Below, in pieces: positions 12,932-24,418 of a stretch of 48,742 nt of DNA; within the stretch, counting starts at the first letter, position 1, and each line of letters begins with the position of its first letter. Under the pieces are notes generated by a model. The model was not told where the DNA came from. It saw only the letters and a list, made by a program, of their open reading frames with translations, and made no database searches. The translations under genes and the position numbers were made by a program. The DNA is from Spirogloea muscicola (Eukaryota > Streptophyta > Zygnematophyceae > Spirogloeales > Spirogloeaceae). The stretch spans positions 159,014-207,755 of the forward strand of contig WELB01000155.1 in assembly GCA_009602725.1 (NCBI GenBank), given 5' to 3'.

Positions 12932-13187
12932 GAAAGGCGCGATAGCCACACAGCTATGCAGCTGTGGGAACGTGGCAATTAAAGCGAGAGCCACAACCCG
13001 TAATGAGCGACCTGAAGCTGAAGAGCGAAAGATTGCGACTGCTCATGACTAAAGAGCCGCTATAGCACATCCCCCTCAGCTCATCTGAACTCCTGCGACA
13101 GGGGCGTGAGCGAGGGCCAGTGGAAGCTCGACGGTGGCGGCGGCCTGGGGCCGTCAGATCCGCCGTCAGGCCACGCCGCTCGCCCGG

Positions 13188-13232
13188 CCCGCTGATACAG
13201 TCAGTCACCTGTGGCTCCCGCTGATACAGTCA
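13188..13232. repeat. Short direct repeat, period 29 bp
   Basis: CCCGCTGATACAGTCA occurs at 13188-13203 and again at 13217-13232, about 230 bp upstream of the hydrolase start. It could be a promoter duplication. Nothing else supports a function. Confidence 0.6.
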
Positions 13233-13460
13233 CCCGCTGCATGCAACTGGCTGGCTGGCTTTTCTGGCCCCTTCCAAGTTTGATCATTCTTATTCCCGGG
13301 CGGATCACAGCCATCGCCCGCTACTGGGACAGTCTCTTCTTTTACAGCCTCGCTCATTGACTAATTAGCAGCCACATTTCTCTTTCAATAAACATCCCCA
13401 TCCTGGGACCTCGCCACGTCGCCTGCAGGCGGGGCCCCGCCGCCGCCGCCGCCGCCGCCG

Positions 13461-15763
13461 ATGGCGCTGGCCTGCACGGCCCCGCCGGCNNNNNNNNNNN
13501 NNNNNNNNNNNNNNNNNNNNNNNNNNNNNNNNNNNNNNNNNNNNNNNNNNNNNNNNNNNNNNNNNNNNNNNNNNNNNNNNNNCGCCGCCGCCGCCGCCCC
13601 CGCCGCTGCGGCAGAGTGTGCGGAGGCCAACGGCGAGCTCCTGCGCGCCCTGGCGGCGGCCGCCGCCCGCCAGCTCCGGCTCTCCGCCGAGGAGGCCGCC
13701 GACGTGAGTGGCCGCGTGGCGCTGACCCGCGGCTTGACTGCCGCTCATAAGGCTCACATAAGGCTCACATTTTAGCGACTGTGGTTCAATTCCGCCGCTC
13801 AGGCAGGCGAAGCAGCAGTCGGCCTCATGGCACAACACCGTCCGCACCCGTGCGCAGGTCTGGCTGCAGCTGCCCCCGGCGGTCCTCCTGGACACGGTGC
13901 CGGCTCGGGACCTCGCCGATGCCGACAGCAAATTCGTGGACGTCGCGGGCGTCGTCGTGCACTACAAGGAGGCCTGGGTGGGGCAGCCTCCAGTCACTGA
14001 GGCAGAGCGGCACGCCCAGCTGGTGCCAGACGCTGCTGCTGTGCATTCTGGTGGCAGCCCATCGCCGTCGGCGAGGCCGGCGCCGACCCCGACTCTCGTC
14101 CTGCTGCATGGCTTCGCTGGCAGTGAGTTCTCGTGGCGCCTCGTCCTGAAGCCCCTGGCAGACGCGCTGCCCGGCGGGGCCCGGGTGATCGCCTTCGATC
14201 GCCCCCCCTTTGGCCTGTCGTCCAGGCCTCTCGACGTGGACAATGGCAATATCAATCCCTACACGACGGCTGGTGCGGCCGAGCTGACTCTTGCGCTCAT
14301 GGACGCGCTCGGCGTGGAGGTTGTGACGCTCGTTGGGTGAGGCCCCGTGTCTTCCTCTGCCTAGTGCATGCCAGGAGCTTGCTGTGCTCTCAATCACAAC
14401 AGTCTTGACCTCGTCTCCTTGACCAGCAGCATAGCTAAGTTGCTTTCAGACTTTTTCTGAATGATATTGGGATTGAAGTGTTAATCTGCTTCCTTTGTAA
14501 TATGCAGGCACTCGGCAGGCGCCGCAGTGGCCCTGGAGGCAGCGCTGAGTTCACCTGCGAGGGTCGCTGGCCTTGTGCTGACATCCCCAGGCATTTTTGA
14601 GAGCCAAAGATTCATACAGCACCTTGACCTGAGTACGCAGCTCCGACTGCTCTACACGAGAATCATCCTGCGCGTTCCTTGGGCTGGCCTCAACTACATT
14701 CGCCGCCAGGTGCATCTCTACTTTGGCCCCCCCTCCCTCCGCCCGCCCACCCCACATGCAGCGGTCAGCAGTCACTTCCACAGCAGATGGAGCTCTGTGA
14801 GTAGATGTTTGCATGTCCTGAACATGTGTCATGCATCCTGTGACGCAAAGTGGATACGCCATCAGCCTCATGCACCTAAATATGTGGCAGTGGGGTCTGA
14901 GGTTGTCAAGAAGCGACTGTGCTTCGTTATGATTTTCATGTGGGGCCTGTTCCTGGCTTAGCTACAACTCCCCCAGGCTTTCCATGACTCTCTTGACTTT
15001 TCTGAACAGCAGCATGAGCAGACCCATGCAAACAAGAGACTGGAAATTAAAATGCTTTTTGTGTGAGGTGCAAATTTGAGCATGCACTTCTGCCCCACCT
15101 CCAATGTGCAGTATAGGCAGAGGAGAGATGCAGTGATGCGGGGAGAGTCCTTTGGGTACTATGACCAAACATTGGCAACACAGGATGCGATTCGCGGCTA
15201 CATTCGGCCGATGAGCACGGATGGCTGGGACAAGGGCATACTACTCCTGTACCAGCACCTCAACTTTGAGCCCTACGTGCATCGCCTGCACGCTCTTAAG
15301 TGCCCTGGTAAGCGAGCTTGGTGTTCTGGCTCGGGACAGGCTGCTGTGCCAGAGCAGCTGAACACCCTTCTATGCATATCTACCCTTGCTTTGAACTAAG
15401 TCATGGGCGCTACTCGCAAATGCAGTGTTGATTGTGCAAGGCGAAGAGGATAAGGTGGTGACACAGGAGATGGTCAGCACCCTCAGGGCTCAGCTGGATA
15501 ACGTGACGAGTGTTATATACAAATCCATCACGAGCTGCGGGCACATGCCCCATGTAAGCAAACCTTGCCACAAGTTCACCTCACTCACAGCATTAAGCAT
15601 GCAGAATCTGTGGCAGAGATTCTGTCGGCTGTGCTGTGTTGCAGCAGTTCATATCAGCCGCATTGATAGCCCTGCTGGCCACCGCACTGCTGGTCATCTG
15701 CAGGAGGAATATCCTCATGACTTCACTGAGGCTGTCTCTCAATTCGTGGAGTCGCTATCGTGA
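13461..15763 (+). CDS. Alpha/beta hydrolase, chloroplast-type plant family
   Basis: This is a serine hydrolase of unknown substrate. Six exons fit with consistent phases: 13461-13703, 13858-14336, 14508-14709, 15112-15307, 15426-15553 and 15704-15763, 435 aa counting the 93-N gap as 31 residues. Family signs in order: DSKFVDVAGVVVHYKE; the oxyanion strand LVLLHGFAGSEFSWR; VIAFDRPPFGLSSRP; the nucleophile elbow GHSAG, whose first Gly codon is split by an intron; the acid region VLIVQGEEDKVV; and the histidine region CGHMPH. The likely triad is the Ser of GHSAG, the Asp of GEEDK and the His of CGHMPH. The layout resembles Arabidopsis proteins such as AT1G80280. The Ala-rich N-terminus could be a plastid transit peptide but is partly hidden by Ns. 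Confidence 0.9.
13490..13582. other. Assembly gap (93 N) inside the first exon of the hydrolase
   Basis: The gap is flanked by CCGCCGGC on the left and a CCG run on the right. Its length is divisible by three, so the reading frame stays open across it. The missing sequence is probably a CCG/GCC (Ala/Pro) run. Confidence 0.95.
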
Positions 15764-18659
15764 TGGATGATGAGCACCCAATACATTGACAGAAGTGATG
15801 TACATACTTCATGCTGCTGGAGATCGTGCGCAGCAATTTAGTTGTATTACCTACACATTGTAGGTCATTATCTGGGGCAGTCAAATTTTGAGTCTATGGC
15901 ACTGGCTGGTAGCTGCAGAGTCTGCAGCATGGCTTTATGCTGCCAGTCACCTTTTTAACGTACCTATTAATTGTTTCATACATTTTTGATTCCATACATG
16001 TAAACCAGTACCTTCATAGACTTGATACTTCCTTCAATTCCAAACTTAGTTTTCAACCTCTGAACTCTGATCAGCCAAATTATGTGAATGCTGTGCTTTG
16101 CTCTTAGCTTGTTCACGTCTTCTAACATCAGCTGGCCACTGTGCATGCGGGTCAATATGCAGGTCAATATATATATCTTTCACTTGATTCTGCTTCATGT
16201 GTTGCATACTGTGCATGATCTTCCAGCAACAACCTTCCATATTAGCATATCTCTGGAGCCATTTCAGATTGTAAGAGTGCGGTTCTGATATGGCCCTCTT
16301 CACGAAGGCAGGTGGGAAAGGACGCCAGTTTAAATCCCAGAAGGAGCTGCTAGCAAGTCCGATCTTGCAGCTCTGCCAGCTCTGTCTTGCCAGTGCTGCT
16401 GCATGTCACACCGTGCATGCATTACTTGCGAGTTGTGCATGAATCTGGTGCCACTTTAACAATACGTGAATGACACCTGCTCGGCATGCATGTTCGTAAC
16501 TAAGACAAGGATTATCATAGAACTATAGGCGGACCTGATAAGCTTGCATTCCAGGGCTTGTGCTCCCTGAGGTGAATGCATGGCTTGTACTTTCTCTTAT
16601 CTCTTGAAAGGGAGACCGTGAGTCCCATGGGATAAATAGTTTCAAAGCATGCCAAGTCACGGCAAAGGTGCCCTGGTTATACTGCAGAGGTCCACCCTGT
16701 TGCATTTGCGGTTGCCCAAGCTGCATCTTGCTCCCTCTGGTGCCCAAAGCCATCTCATGATCACGGGCACTTTGTGACAGAACATATCAAACAGTAATAT
16801 GATGAAACAGCGCCTTGGGCTGGGTTATCATCTGACTCAGCCTAGTTGGCTGTGGGAGCGCTCCCTGTATAAAGGAGTGGCCCCGTACATTGAGAATAAA
16901 TTTCAATTCCATGCCAACACTGATGCAAGGCAACCGCTGCTCCGTTGCACCATTAGCTATGGCTGCCAGTCTACGAGTGAGAGCCACTGTCTGTGTGACT
17001 GTGAGATTGATCTCTGGCGTCAGAATTTGTGTGCCGCCATGAGTTCTGCGCCTGACCCATCGAGATGGAGTGGTCTGCTGGTCATTCGGAGGTAGGAAAA
17101 TGTCCAGTTGAGGACTCTGAGTGGAGGAGACAAGATTCGGAGGCTGCTGAACGTGATCGACAGGAGCAACGTCAGGAGCAGCCAGAGCAGGAACATTTTT
17201 CGGAATTCCTCTTAGGCTGGGAGGCAAAATACATGATCTACGTGACCAAATTTTGTGTTTTTGGTAGAACTATTTTGGGTTCTCCAAAAATTTCGAACAC
17301 GGCAACCACAGCAATGGGCCACAATGTCTACTTTGTCATCCATAACCTACTACCACTTTGCGCCTGGTGTTAACTCGCCTTCCCTCGACAATGTTGACTC
17401 TTCCTCAGTCGAATATTTACGGGGGTTCAATGGCCTCATGCGCAAATCAACTTCTTTAGCAAACACTGGGCCGCAGCCGTATTTCTGGCAATTTATATAA
17501 GCTGCTCGCATGTATTCTTTGATACTGAAATTCTACTCTCTCAATTGCTAGGTTCATTTAGCATCCACAAGCTTTCCCCTTCCAGGAATGTCTCTTTGAC
17601 TGAGATGATGCGTGCAAGGGCGAGGTGGTGGCCATGATTGAGTCTTACCCATGACAACAAAGTAGAGCAAACATGGCAACATTGCAGCATGGCAGCATGT
17701 ACATCTGCACAGAGTATTGCCCCATTCAGGGACAGTATTCAAGACATCAGCTCATTGACTTTGGTCTCTGCTCCTCTGAGTAGTTTGGAGCCGTCTCTCT
17801 AGTGCAGTGGCTTTAAAAGTTCAGTCTACATTGAGGCTATGTTTTGAGACGCGAATACTTGGAGCTTGCGTGGTTGTCAAAGTCAGACCATCAATTTCTG
17901 CACAGCGAGGACAGATAAACAAGATGATAGTGGGAGGGTCATAAGTTGTAGAGAGAGGCAACCATAGTAGGCGCAGCATTTGTCAAACTACGCATGTTGT
18001 TTCTAAGCATCTGCCGAAATAGACACAGGCCTCTTTGAGCAGCACTAGTAGTGGTGCTGCCACCTGCCTCTACACCCCTAAGTCCTCCCATGTCTGTTCA
18101 TGGTGGACTTGGCTAGTGCACTGCCAAAGTATTATCACCACTACCAATGCTTGTGGAATGTAAGTGATCTATGATGTACTCGACTATGACAATTACTTAC
18201 AGGGAGCCATTGCAGACTTGACGCGCTTGTAGAAGGTGGCCAGTGTAAGCTGGAACATGCAGCCTAAGCGAGGTAGCTCAGCCTTGATGTCACAGAAGGT
18301 TAAGATCTAGGCAAGACTCCGCTTGGCAGGTGTGCTAACCTGTACAAGAAAGCCACTCAGACAAGAAGCGGGTCAGTACAGTCGCTTTTCAGCTGAGTTG
18401 GTTGTCAACCTGTCACACAGCATATTTTAGATAGCTTTATATGACTTGCCTCACCAAGCATACACACACCTGTACTACCCAAATTGGCCCTGAGCTTCGC
18501 AAATTGCGCAGAAGACGATGCATCAGCACTTCTGTACGTGCTCATATGTGTCTCAAAGGGCACTGGGACAGATGTACCTTGGTTCACGACCGAGTCAAGC
18601 CCTGCATATACAGCGTGGATGAAGCAGATCTTGCTGTGGTCTATGATGTGACTTCGCAC
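15764..18659. other. Long intergenic stretch without a firm gene
   Basis: It lies between the 3' ends of the hydrolase (+) and the LRR gene (-), which are convergent. The first 500 bases are AT-richer and probably the hydrolase 3' UTR (TGTAGG near 15868). A degenerate Pro/Gln-rich ORF pair on the minus strand at 16523-17227 is listed separately. A minus-strand stretch at about 17350-17490 reads KYGCGPVFAKEVDLRMRPLN before stops and was not identified. From 17800 to 18650 I see only short, unsupported ORFs. Confidence 0.4.
16523..17227 (-). pseudogene. Uncharacterised Pro/Gln/Ser-rich ORF pair separated by a stop
   Basis: Two minus-strand ORFs in the same frame (17227-16787, 146 aa; 16753-16523, 76 aa) are separated by one in-frame stop and ten intervening codons. 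The first has Pro-rich and Thr-rich stretches (VDHVQQPPNLVSSTQSPQ). The second is Gln/Gly/Ser-rich (MQLGQPQMQQGGPLQYNQG). Low-complexity composition like this is seen in transcription-factor activation regions and in retrotransposon Gag remnants, and I cannot tell which. It could also be one exon of a live gene if the stop falls in a short intron. Confidence 0.2.
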
Positions 18660-20997
18660 TCAGTGGCCACCATCAATGTGGAGCACATGCAGATCTGGGC
18701 ACATCGCTTTCATCTGTGCAAAGAAGCTTCCCTCTACTCTAAGCGGTAGAACCTGAAAACAACAAAAGATTGCAAGTACCCGAATTAGTGTATGCCATGG
18801 GCCCCGACTGAAAAGCCTGAAGTAAATTGGTGTCAGGGGTTTGTAGCAAGAGGCACGCTCCACCTGAAATTGCTCAACTTCTAAGAAGTACTGCTCAAAG
18901 GAACCCCAACCATCAGCTGCACAGAGGAAGGTAAGCAGTACCAAAGTGGAATCACTTCTGTCAGCCTTCAGTTCCACAACAGCCAGTTGCTGGCACCGGG
19001 AGGCCAGCTCCAACAGCGCTTCTTCCCATGCAACATGTGCGGGAGGGCAGAGGCTGCTGTGGCGCAAGCCCAATATGCGGAGCTCAGTGAGCTCGGATGA
19101 CACCACCAGCTGGAAGATGTGGGGGCTTGCGGCGAGGAAGTTGCTCAGGTGCAGCTGAAGGAGGTGGGGGCAGTGGGCGATGGTCTGCAGAGTGCTCTCC
19201 CCTGCATTTGTGCGCCCACAGTCCAGCCTCAGAACCTGCAACAGCGGCAATGTGGTATAGTGAGAGTTAGAGGCATCCAGCTCTCTTTGAGAGCCTGACT
19301 AATAGGCTAAGCAGTTTGAGCAACTCAATCTGCAAGAGCCTCCCCATGCGAGCACAGTAAGACATGCACAGGATTGCACCCCTAGTCCTGATTGTCTGCA
19401 ATCTGAACAGAATATGATTAATCTCCCGCAAGTTTGTCCTTGGATGCAGCAACCCGCATAGCATGAAGGCGAAGAGACAGTGAGCAACAGTGCTGTCACT
19501 CGTCAATCTACAAATCAAAGGTAAGACAAGCTGGTTACAACTCCTAGCATTGACTCCACATCTCAAGAATACGGGGGGCTCAACACCCTGGAACAAGCTT
19601 AGATTGAGACTGGAATCGACACCTTCAGTCTGTTGCAGCTTATGCTAAGCCTTGCGAGGTAGTCGATTGGACCTCCAGCCCGGCTCAGCAGTACTCTGTA
19701 TGAATCGATGATGTTATCAACCTAGAGAGACACCTGATCGTATTGCGCAGAGTGGAAAAGAGAAAGACTGACAAGTGACAAACAGAAGCAAAGAGCTATA
19801 CCGAGGGAACACACACTGACCGCATGTAGGCATCCAGCGCATAATCAAGTTCTTCGAGCTCTTCCCAGCCCCTGCCCAACCGGGCAAGATCGTCCTCGCC
19901 AAGACCACGGCATCGAACCATGCCCAGCTGCCGGAGGCTCCTCCTATTGCGTCCAAGGAATTCAAGCCACTCTGCGCTGCTGACACAGGCACAACATGAG
20001 GTTTTCATAAAGCCATCTGTCATGCTTATTTCTGCACCAAGACCACAATGGTCTGGTGGCCAACTGGCTGATTAGTAATTAAGATGCAGGCAGAACCCTC
20101 TTGGAGAACTCGAGATGAAAGGCTGCATTGCTGTATCACCTCCGAACACTCATGCACTGCTCAATGTGCAGTCGTAGTAGCGCGCGGCAGCGGGACACAA
20201 CGGAGAGGAGGCCGCGGCCGGACACCCCCGGCATGAAGTTGAGGCGCAGGGTCGCCAGTAAAGGGCAAGAAGACAAGTGCGCCACCCCTGCACAGCCAGC
20301 CAGGACCAATTAATGTGAATAATTGTTCCTGTGAATGCCACAGGACAGGTAGATTACAGATATATACATGAAGACTGGCCCTGCCGTTGCCTAGCCAATC
20401 ACATCTGAACGTTGATGACACAACATGTAGTGGGTCTAGCTCCACTGCCAGCCAACAGATGTATAGTCCTTGACTCCCTCAAGACCGGCGAGCTGGTGAG
20501 GAAGCCAAGTTAGCATGCAGTCCCTCACTAAAGCAGTGTCGCAGCCTAAAGTTGGCGTCTTTAGGTACACGAGAATGGCGTTGCCAGCCATTGTGACGCT
20601 GGGCGTGCAGGGCCTGAGGACCTCACCGGCATCAGTGACGTACACGCAGTAGCTGAGGGAGACCTCTTGTAGGTTGCGGCAGTACGTCGCGACGGTCAGC
20701 AGCCCTGGAGGCTCCCAATCAACCACGGCCAGAGCTCGCCGTCAGCGACGCTCCTCCTCCGTCTCGGCGGCCGCCGCCAGTCGTCGTCGTTAGCTCACCG
20801 GCGTCGTCGACCTGGGGGCCGTCAGCCGACGACCAGCCGCCGTAGTCGATCGCGACGGCTGCGAGGCCGGAGTAGCGCGCGCAGAGGCGCGGCAGGGCCT
20901 CGGCGGCGGGGTGCAGCTCGCGGCCGTGCAGGCGCAGGCCGCGGCGGGTGNCGGGCGCTCGCGCCTCCGGCGGCGGCGGCGGCGGCGGCGGCGACAT
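18660..20997 (-). CDS. Leucine-rich-repeat protein (cysteine-containing, F-box/LRR-like)
   Basis: Seven exons fit with consistent phases: 20997-20799, 20704-20627, 20287-20150, 19971-19817, 19721-19623, 19235-18864 and 18752-18660, 377 aa. Exon 1 is GC-rich (Met-Ser-Pro8) and contains a single N at 20951. Repeats of the cysteine-containing LRR kind follow: LTVATYCRNLQEVSLSYC, VAHLSSCPLLATLRLNF, LSVVSRCRALLRLHIEQC, LGRNRRSLRQLGMVRCRG, LQTIAHCPHLLQLHLSNF and LELASRCQQLAVVELKA. This LRR type is typical of F-box substrate receptors (AMN1/TIR1/COI1-like), but I see no F-box before the first repeat. It may be hidden at the N, lost, or never present. Partner and substrate are unknown. Exon 3/4 bor­ders are chosen by phase. 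Confidence 0.75.
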
Positions 20998-22192
20998 GGC
21001 GGCGACGTTCTGACAGCGCCGATGTCTCGCGAAGTCCACATTCACTCTTTCGCCACAAGAAGAGGAATGCGGCTGCTGATATTGAATGAGCGACCATTAA
21101 GGCCAGCCAGGTGCGCATGGGGGGTGTTCATGACTATTTTAGCGGAGCCACGGGCTAGGCAGACAGGGCGCGCTTACCCCAATTGTGGCACAAGGGCTTG
21201 TGAATTGCCGTCCGGTATTCGGGCATCAGTTGGCGACCTCTATGTTCTGACTCGTGGTTACTGAGCGGGTCAGCTTAGCAGCAGGTGATATACATCTGTC
21301 AGTGTGCTTGCTACACAGGCCCTCCATTACTTGATACACACTCCATGCTTTCCCGTGTCAGCAATGGCGAGTCAGGTGAGCCGAGGGGAGGAAGGGCCCA
21401 GGTCCTACCGAAGCGGCTCTCTCGAAGGGGGCGAGGGCTGTGAGAATTGGCTGTGAACAGCCAGCCCGGAAAGAACTGACAAGGTCGGAAGTGGAAAGCG
21501 GCACGTGAACAATGCGACGACTCGACGCCTCCACTGACTGGTCCGTTTGCTCCAGCCCAGCAGAATGGAGCGTAGATCGAGTGATGGAGGGCCTGAATGG
21601 CCAAGTACATCGACAGATGTGCTTGGCAAGCACATCGACAGATGTACAGACGTACATCACCTGATGATGCCCGAATACCGGACGGCAAGTGACAAGCCCT
21701 TCTGCCTCAAGCTAAAGATTGACCAGCTTTCAGGTGCAAAGCGGCCCAGCCGACCAGCTCAGCCGACAAAGCACGAGTCAACCCACCAGAAGCTCTATGG
21801 CAGGCTCCTGGCTGCTCATGCAGGAACAGCAAGTAAAGCAACTCAAAGCTAGCAAGACAATCCAGGAAGAGAACACTTTCTTGCTAGCCCCTCACTAACA
21901 CACCTGGACATGGCTCCTTGTAATGCTAAACAGCGAGCAATGGACATTGCAGTGGTGACCAATATTGGTCACAGATATGATAGACTATATGGCACGACTA
22001 ATGGCTGTGCTCAACTTTCTTGAGATCCTTCATATTCGTTGTTTCCACACTGCAAGAAATGAGATGGAAATCAAAGTACACCTTATGTGTCTGAATACGT
22101 GCACCTTATGTTCTGACGACAAGGGATCAGTGCTGAACACCCGCACAAGACATGCTAGCATTACCTAGTAACTGAAGTGCTGCGCAGAACAC
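20998..22192. other. LRR gene promoter plus a foldback repeat element
   Basis: 20998-21120 is the upstream side of the LRR gene; GCTCATTCAA (read on minus, about 21085-21094) resembles elements near other starts. 21190-21701 is a foldback element. 21702-22192 is the 3' side of the PITH gene with only short, unsupported ORFs. Confidence 0.5.
21190..21701. repeat. Foldback element with about 40-bp inverted ends, carrying family A copy 2
   Basis: The left end (21190-21232, with CCGTCCGGTATTCGGGCATC) is inverted at 21661-21701 (with GCCCGAATACCGGACGG). A second, looser inverted pair lies inside: CAGGTGATATACATCTGTC at about 21284 against sequence at about 21623-21660. ACATCGACAGATGT occurs twice (about 21609 and 21634). 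The middle (21425-21495) is a family A repeat copy. The left arm also resembles the retroelement 3' repeat at 47208-47303. No ORF is supported, so it would be a non-autonomous element. Confidence 0.6.
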
Positions 22193-23823
22193 TTACGTGC
22201 TGCCAAGGAGGACGATTTTCTGGATGGAGGTGCACTCAGCATCGTCTTGATTGCTCTCCACAAAAATTGTGAGACTGCACAAACATTGGCGAAGCTTTAT
22301 AAATCATTATGCTCATTTTCCAGCAAAATCCAAGTATTTCACAAAGGAGAGTTCAAACATCTCAGAGTCATACCTCCTCACGTTCTGGAATTTGACGTAC
22401 TTGAGCGGTATAGGCATTGCTTCCTGCGAACAGATGTGACATCACTTTGAGATGTGGGTCATTAAGGTGTCAAGACTGTGACAGACAGCTTGAGACTCAT
22501 TATTACTACCAGCCCAAGGGGAAGATACTCAAATAGGTCTTGATGCTGGGACTTCCAACAATCATCGTACCTCAATCTGCTGTACAGTCAGGTCGAGCTC
22601 ATCTTGAGCAGGCATGTCTCCTGTATCGCTGCCAAGAAGAAGCGAAAGTGAGAGCCTGCACTGAAACAGATTCACAAGCACATTGTGGTGTCCATGTGCA
22701 TCTAACGAGGGGTGTGAGACTCTTGCCAAGGCTGGTCTTCTTCGAGGGCTAGGTTGCCCGTCAGCCATACTACACATGATGTTGGTGCCAACCTGCCTCA
22801 TTCAAACAATCAGCTTAGAGAAGTACCTCACCTGAAGCCCATGCTCTCTCGATTCGCATACAGCTTCAGCTTGCGAGGACCTGTCAGCGGCGAAGGTCAC
22901 AAGTAGACATCGAGGCTGTTTGTTACTGTGATTGATATGCAGAAAGAGCACGGCTTACAGGAAGCAAGTAAGACCTGATTTTGCCCCACAGCCCGACGGC
23001 CATGCTGACCTGCGAGACAAGCTCGGCACCTAGCCTCATTAAGTAGCACATTCCTTACTGCATCCTCTCAAGACTTCAGACATTCAAGTGGAGGCTAAGG
23101 AGCTGCTGAGATGCAGCACAACCTACCTTGAGAAGCTGGGCCTTTGACAATGAGTGAATGGAGCTTGACCATCTGGTTGAAAGGCAGGTACAGCAGCAGC
23201 TGCTCATCGGCATCACTCTCTAGGGTGAGGCCGTCATCCTCCCTATAACCCTGTTTTACCATCAACCAAGCAGATGTCAATGCAGTAGGCGGGACTTGTT
23301 GTGCGTCCACCTCGTCTCAAGCTCAAGAATGTCGTCACTGTAAAGTAAGTTCCACATAGAAGGTAGTCAAACCCACAAGTCAAAGGACTGCAATTAGTAC
23401 ATGGTGCTCATATTAAGGGGTTCTGCAGCCAGACGTCCATTTTCTGCATCATGCAGCCTCTGCCAGAAGATCGATGGACCAGGCCACAGCAGCCTGCTAC
23501 TAGGCAAGCGCAACTCAACCCACACTGCTGCATGTAGTGTCAGAGCTCGTCCCTTGGCCTTCAGGGGCAGCAGGAGCCTTGGCATCAGATCAAGGACGGC
23601 CAAGGGAACGACCTGCTTGAGGGCGTTGACGTGGGTCCGATCCGGCTTCTCGTTGAGGCACTCCACTGAGAGCCACGAGATACAGTCAAGCAGGTCCACC
23701 TGGCCGCAGAAGGAGCCACCACCAATCGACCACTCTCACCACAATGAGGCTCCGGCAACAGTGGCGCTGCTCAAGGAGTTGCTCCAAGCGGCCCGCCGAG
23801 GCGACAGAGAGGGGGGCGGCCAT
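22193..23823 (-). CDS. PITH-domain protein (TXNL1/PITHD1-like)
   Basis: PITH domains bind the proteasome in TXNL1; in PITHD1 the role is less clear. Seven exons fit with consistent phases: 23823-23740, 23699-23613, 23250-23127, 22880-22832, 22628-22571, 22423-22374 and 22274-22193, 177 aa. The PITH core is clear: [65 protein letters not shown] and [16 protein letters not shown]. The order [18 protein letters not shown] is closest to TXNL1, yet the 28 N-terminal residues contain no CxxC thioredoxin site, so this looks like a PITH-only protein. The first intron would be only 40 nt, which is suspicious; the true start may be elsewhere. The stop overlaps a good donor (ACGTAAGT), so the C-terminus may be longer. 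Confidence 0.82.
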
Positions 23824-24187
23824 CTTGCTGGCCGCCGCAGCTGCTAGAATGGAAGCCTAGAGAAGTCAAGCTGCTGGTGGAGAAAGCCCCGCCGCAAGCA
23901 AAGCAGAGGCGGACAGCGGCGGAGATAGCCGCAAGGTGCGGAGGCTACGACGTGGAACACCGACCTGGCCCTTGGCGACCGCCATGGACCTCCCGCCGAG
24001 TGCCGCCGCCGGCGCCGGGGCCGGGCTGAGGGGTCTCCCTCGCGCCCTGACCACTTTGGCGACACCAGATAGCCGTCGCAGAATCACCTACGCGCAGGCG
24101 AACTTCAGAGCGGCGACGGAATGTGCAATGGCACTCGGGCTCCCGCCGCCAACACCGCCGCCGCCGCCGCCGCCGCTGCCGCCGNGT

Positions 24188-24225
<38 letters not shown>

Positions 24226-24381
24226 TTGTAGGTCAAGCGCCGCCGGCGAGTGTCGGGCGGCCGCTCCGTTGTGGTGTCGGCTGCTTGATAAGTGAAGGCT
24301 TTTTTAAACGTGCGAAAGGCCAGCCGAATAAGATGGACAGTCAGTATTGCTGCCGCGTCCAGACTGCAGTGTAAGCTCACG

Positions 24382-24418
24382 TAAAGGGGGCGAGGGCGAC
24401 GGGTGTGAAAATCCAGCC
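24382..24418 (+). repeat. Dispersed repeat family A, partial copy 3
   Basis: It contains AAAGGGGGCGAGGGC and GTGTGAAAATCCAGCC. It lies about 560 bp upstream of the PITH-gene ATG. Only the left half of the repeat is present. Confidence 0.55.

Larger units (their letters stand above)
11782..13460. other. Intergenic: DRE2 3' region, repeats, hydrolase promoter
   Basis: No recognised gene. A plus-strand ORF at 12420-12737 (Lys-rich, 105 codons) contains an imperfect direct repeat (GGGAGGCCAAAGCAAGCCAG at about 12506 and 12650) and shares a motif with the minus strand near 1180, so it is more likely repeat sequence than a gene. One dispersed-repeat copy lies at 12874-12931. The last 150 bases are probably the promoter and 5' UTR of the hydrolase; CTCGCTCATTGACTAA lies at about 13349-13364. 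Confidence 0.45.

Noticed and set aside
23982-24295. Plus-strand ORF (starts MDLPPSAAAG) as a gene divergent from the PITH gene
   Set aside because: It runs into a CCG run with an N and shows no homology. It is probably the GC-rich upstream region of the PITH gene.
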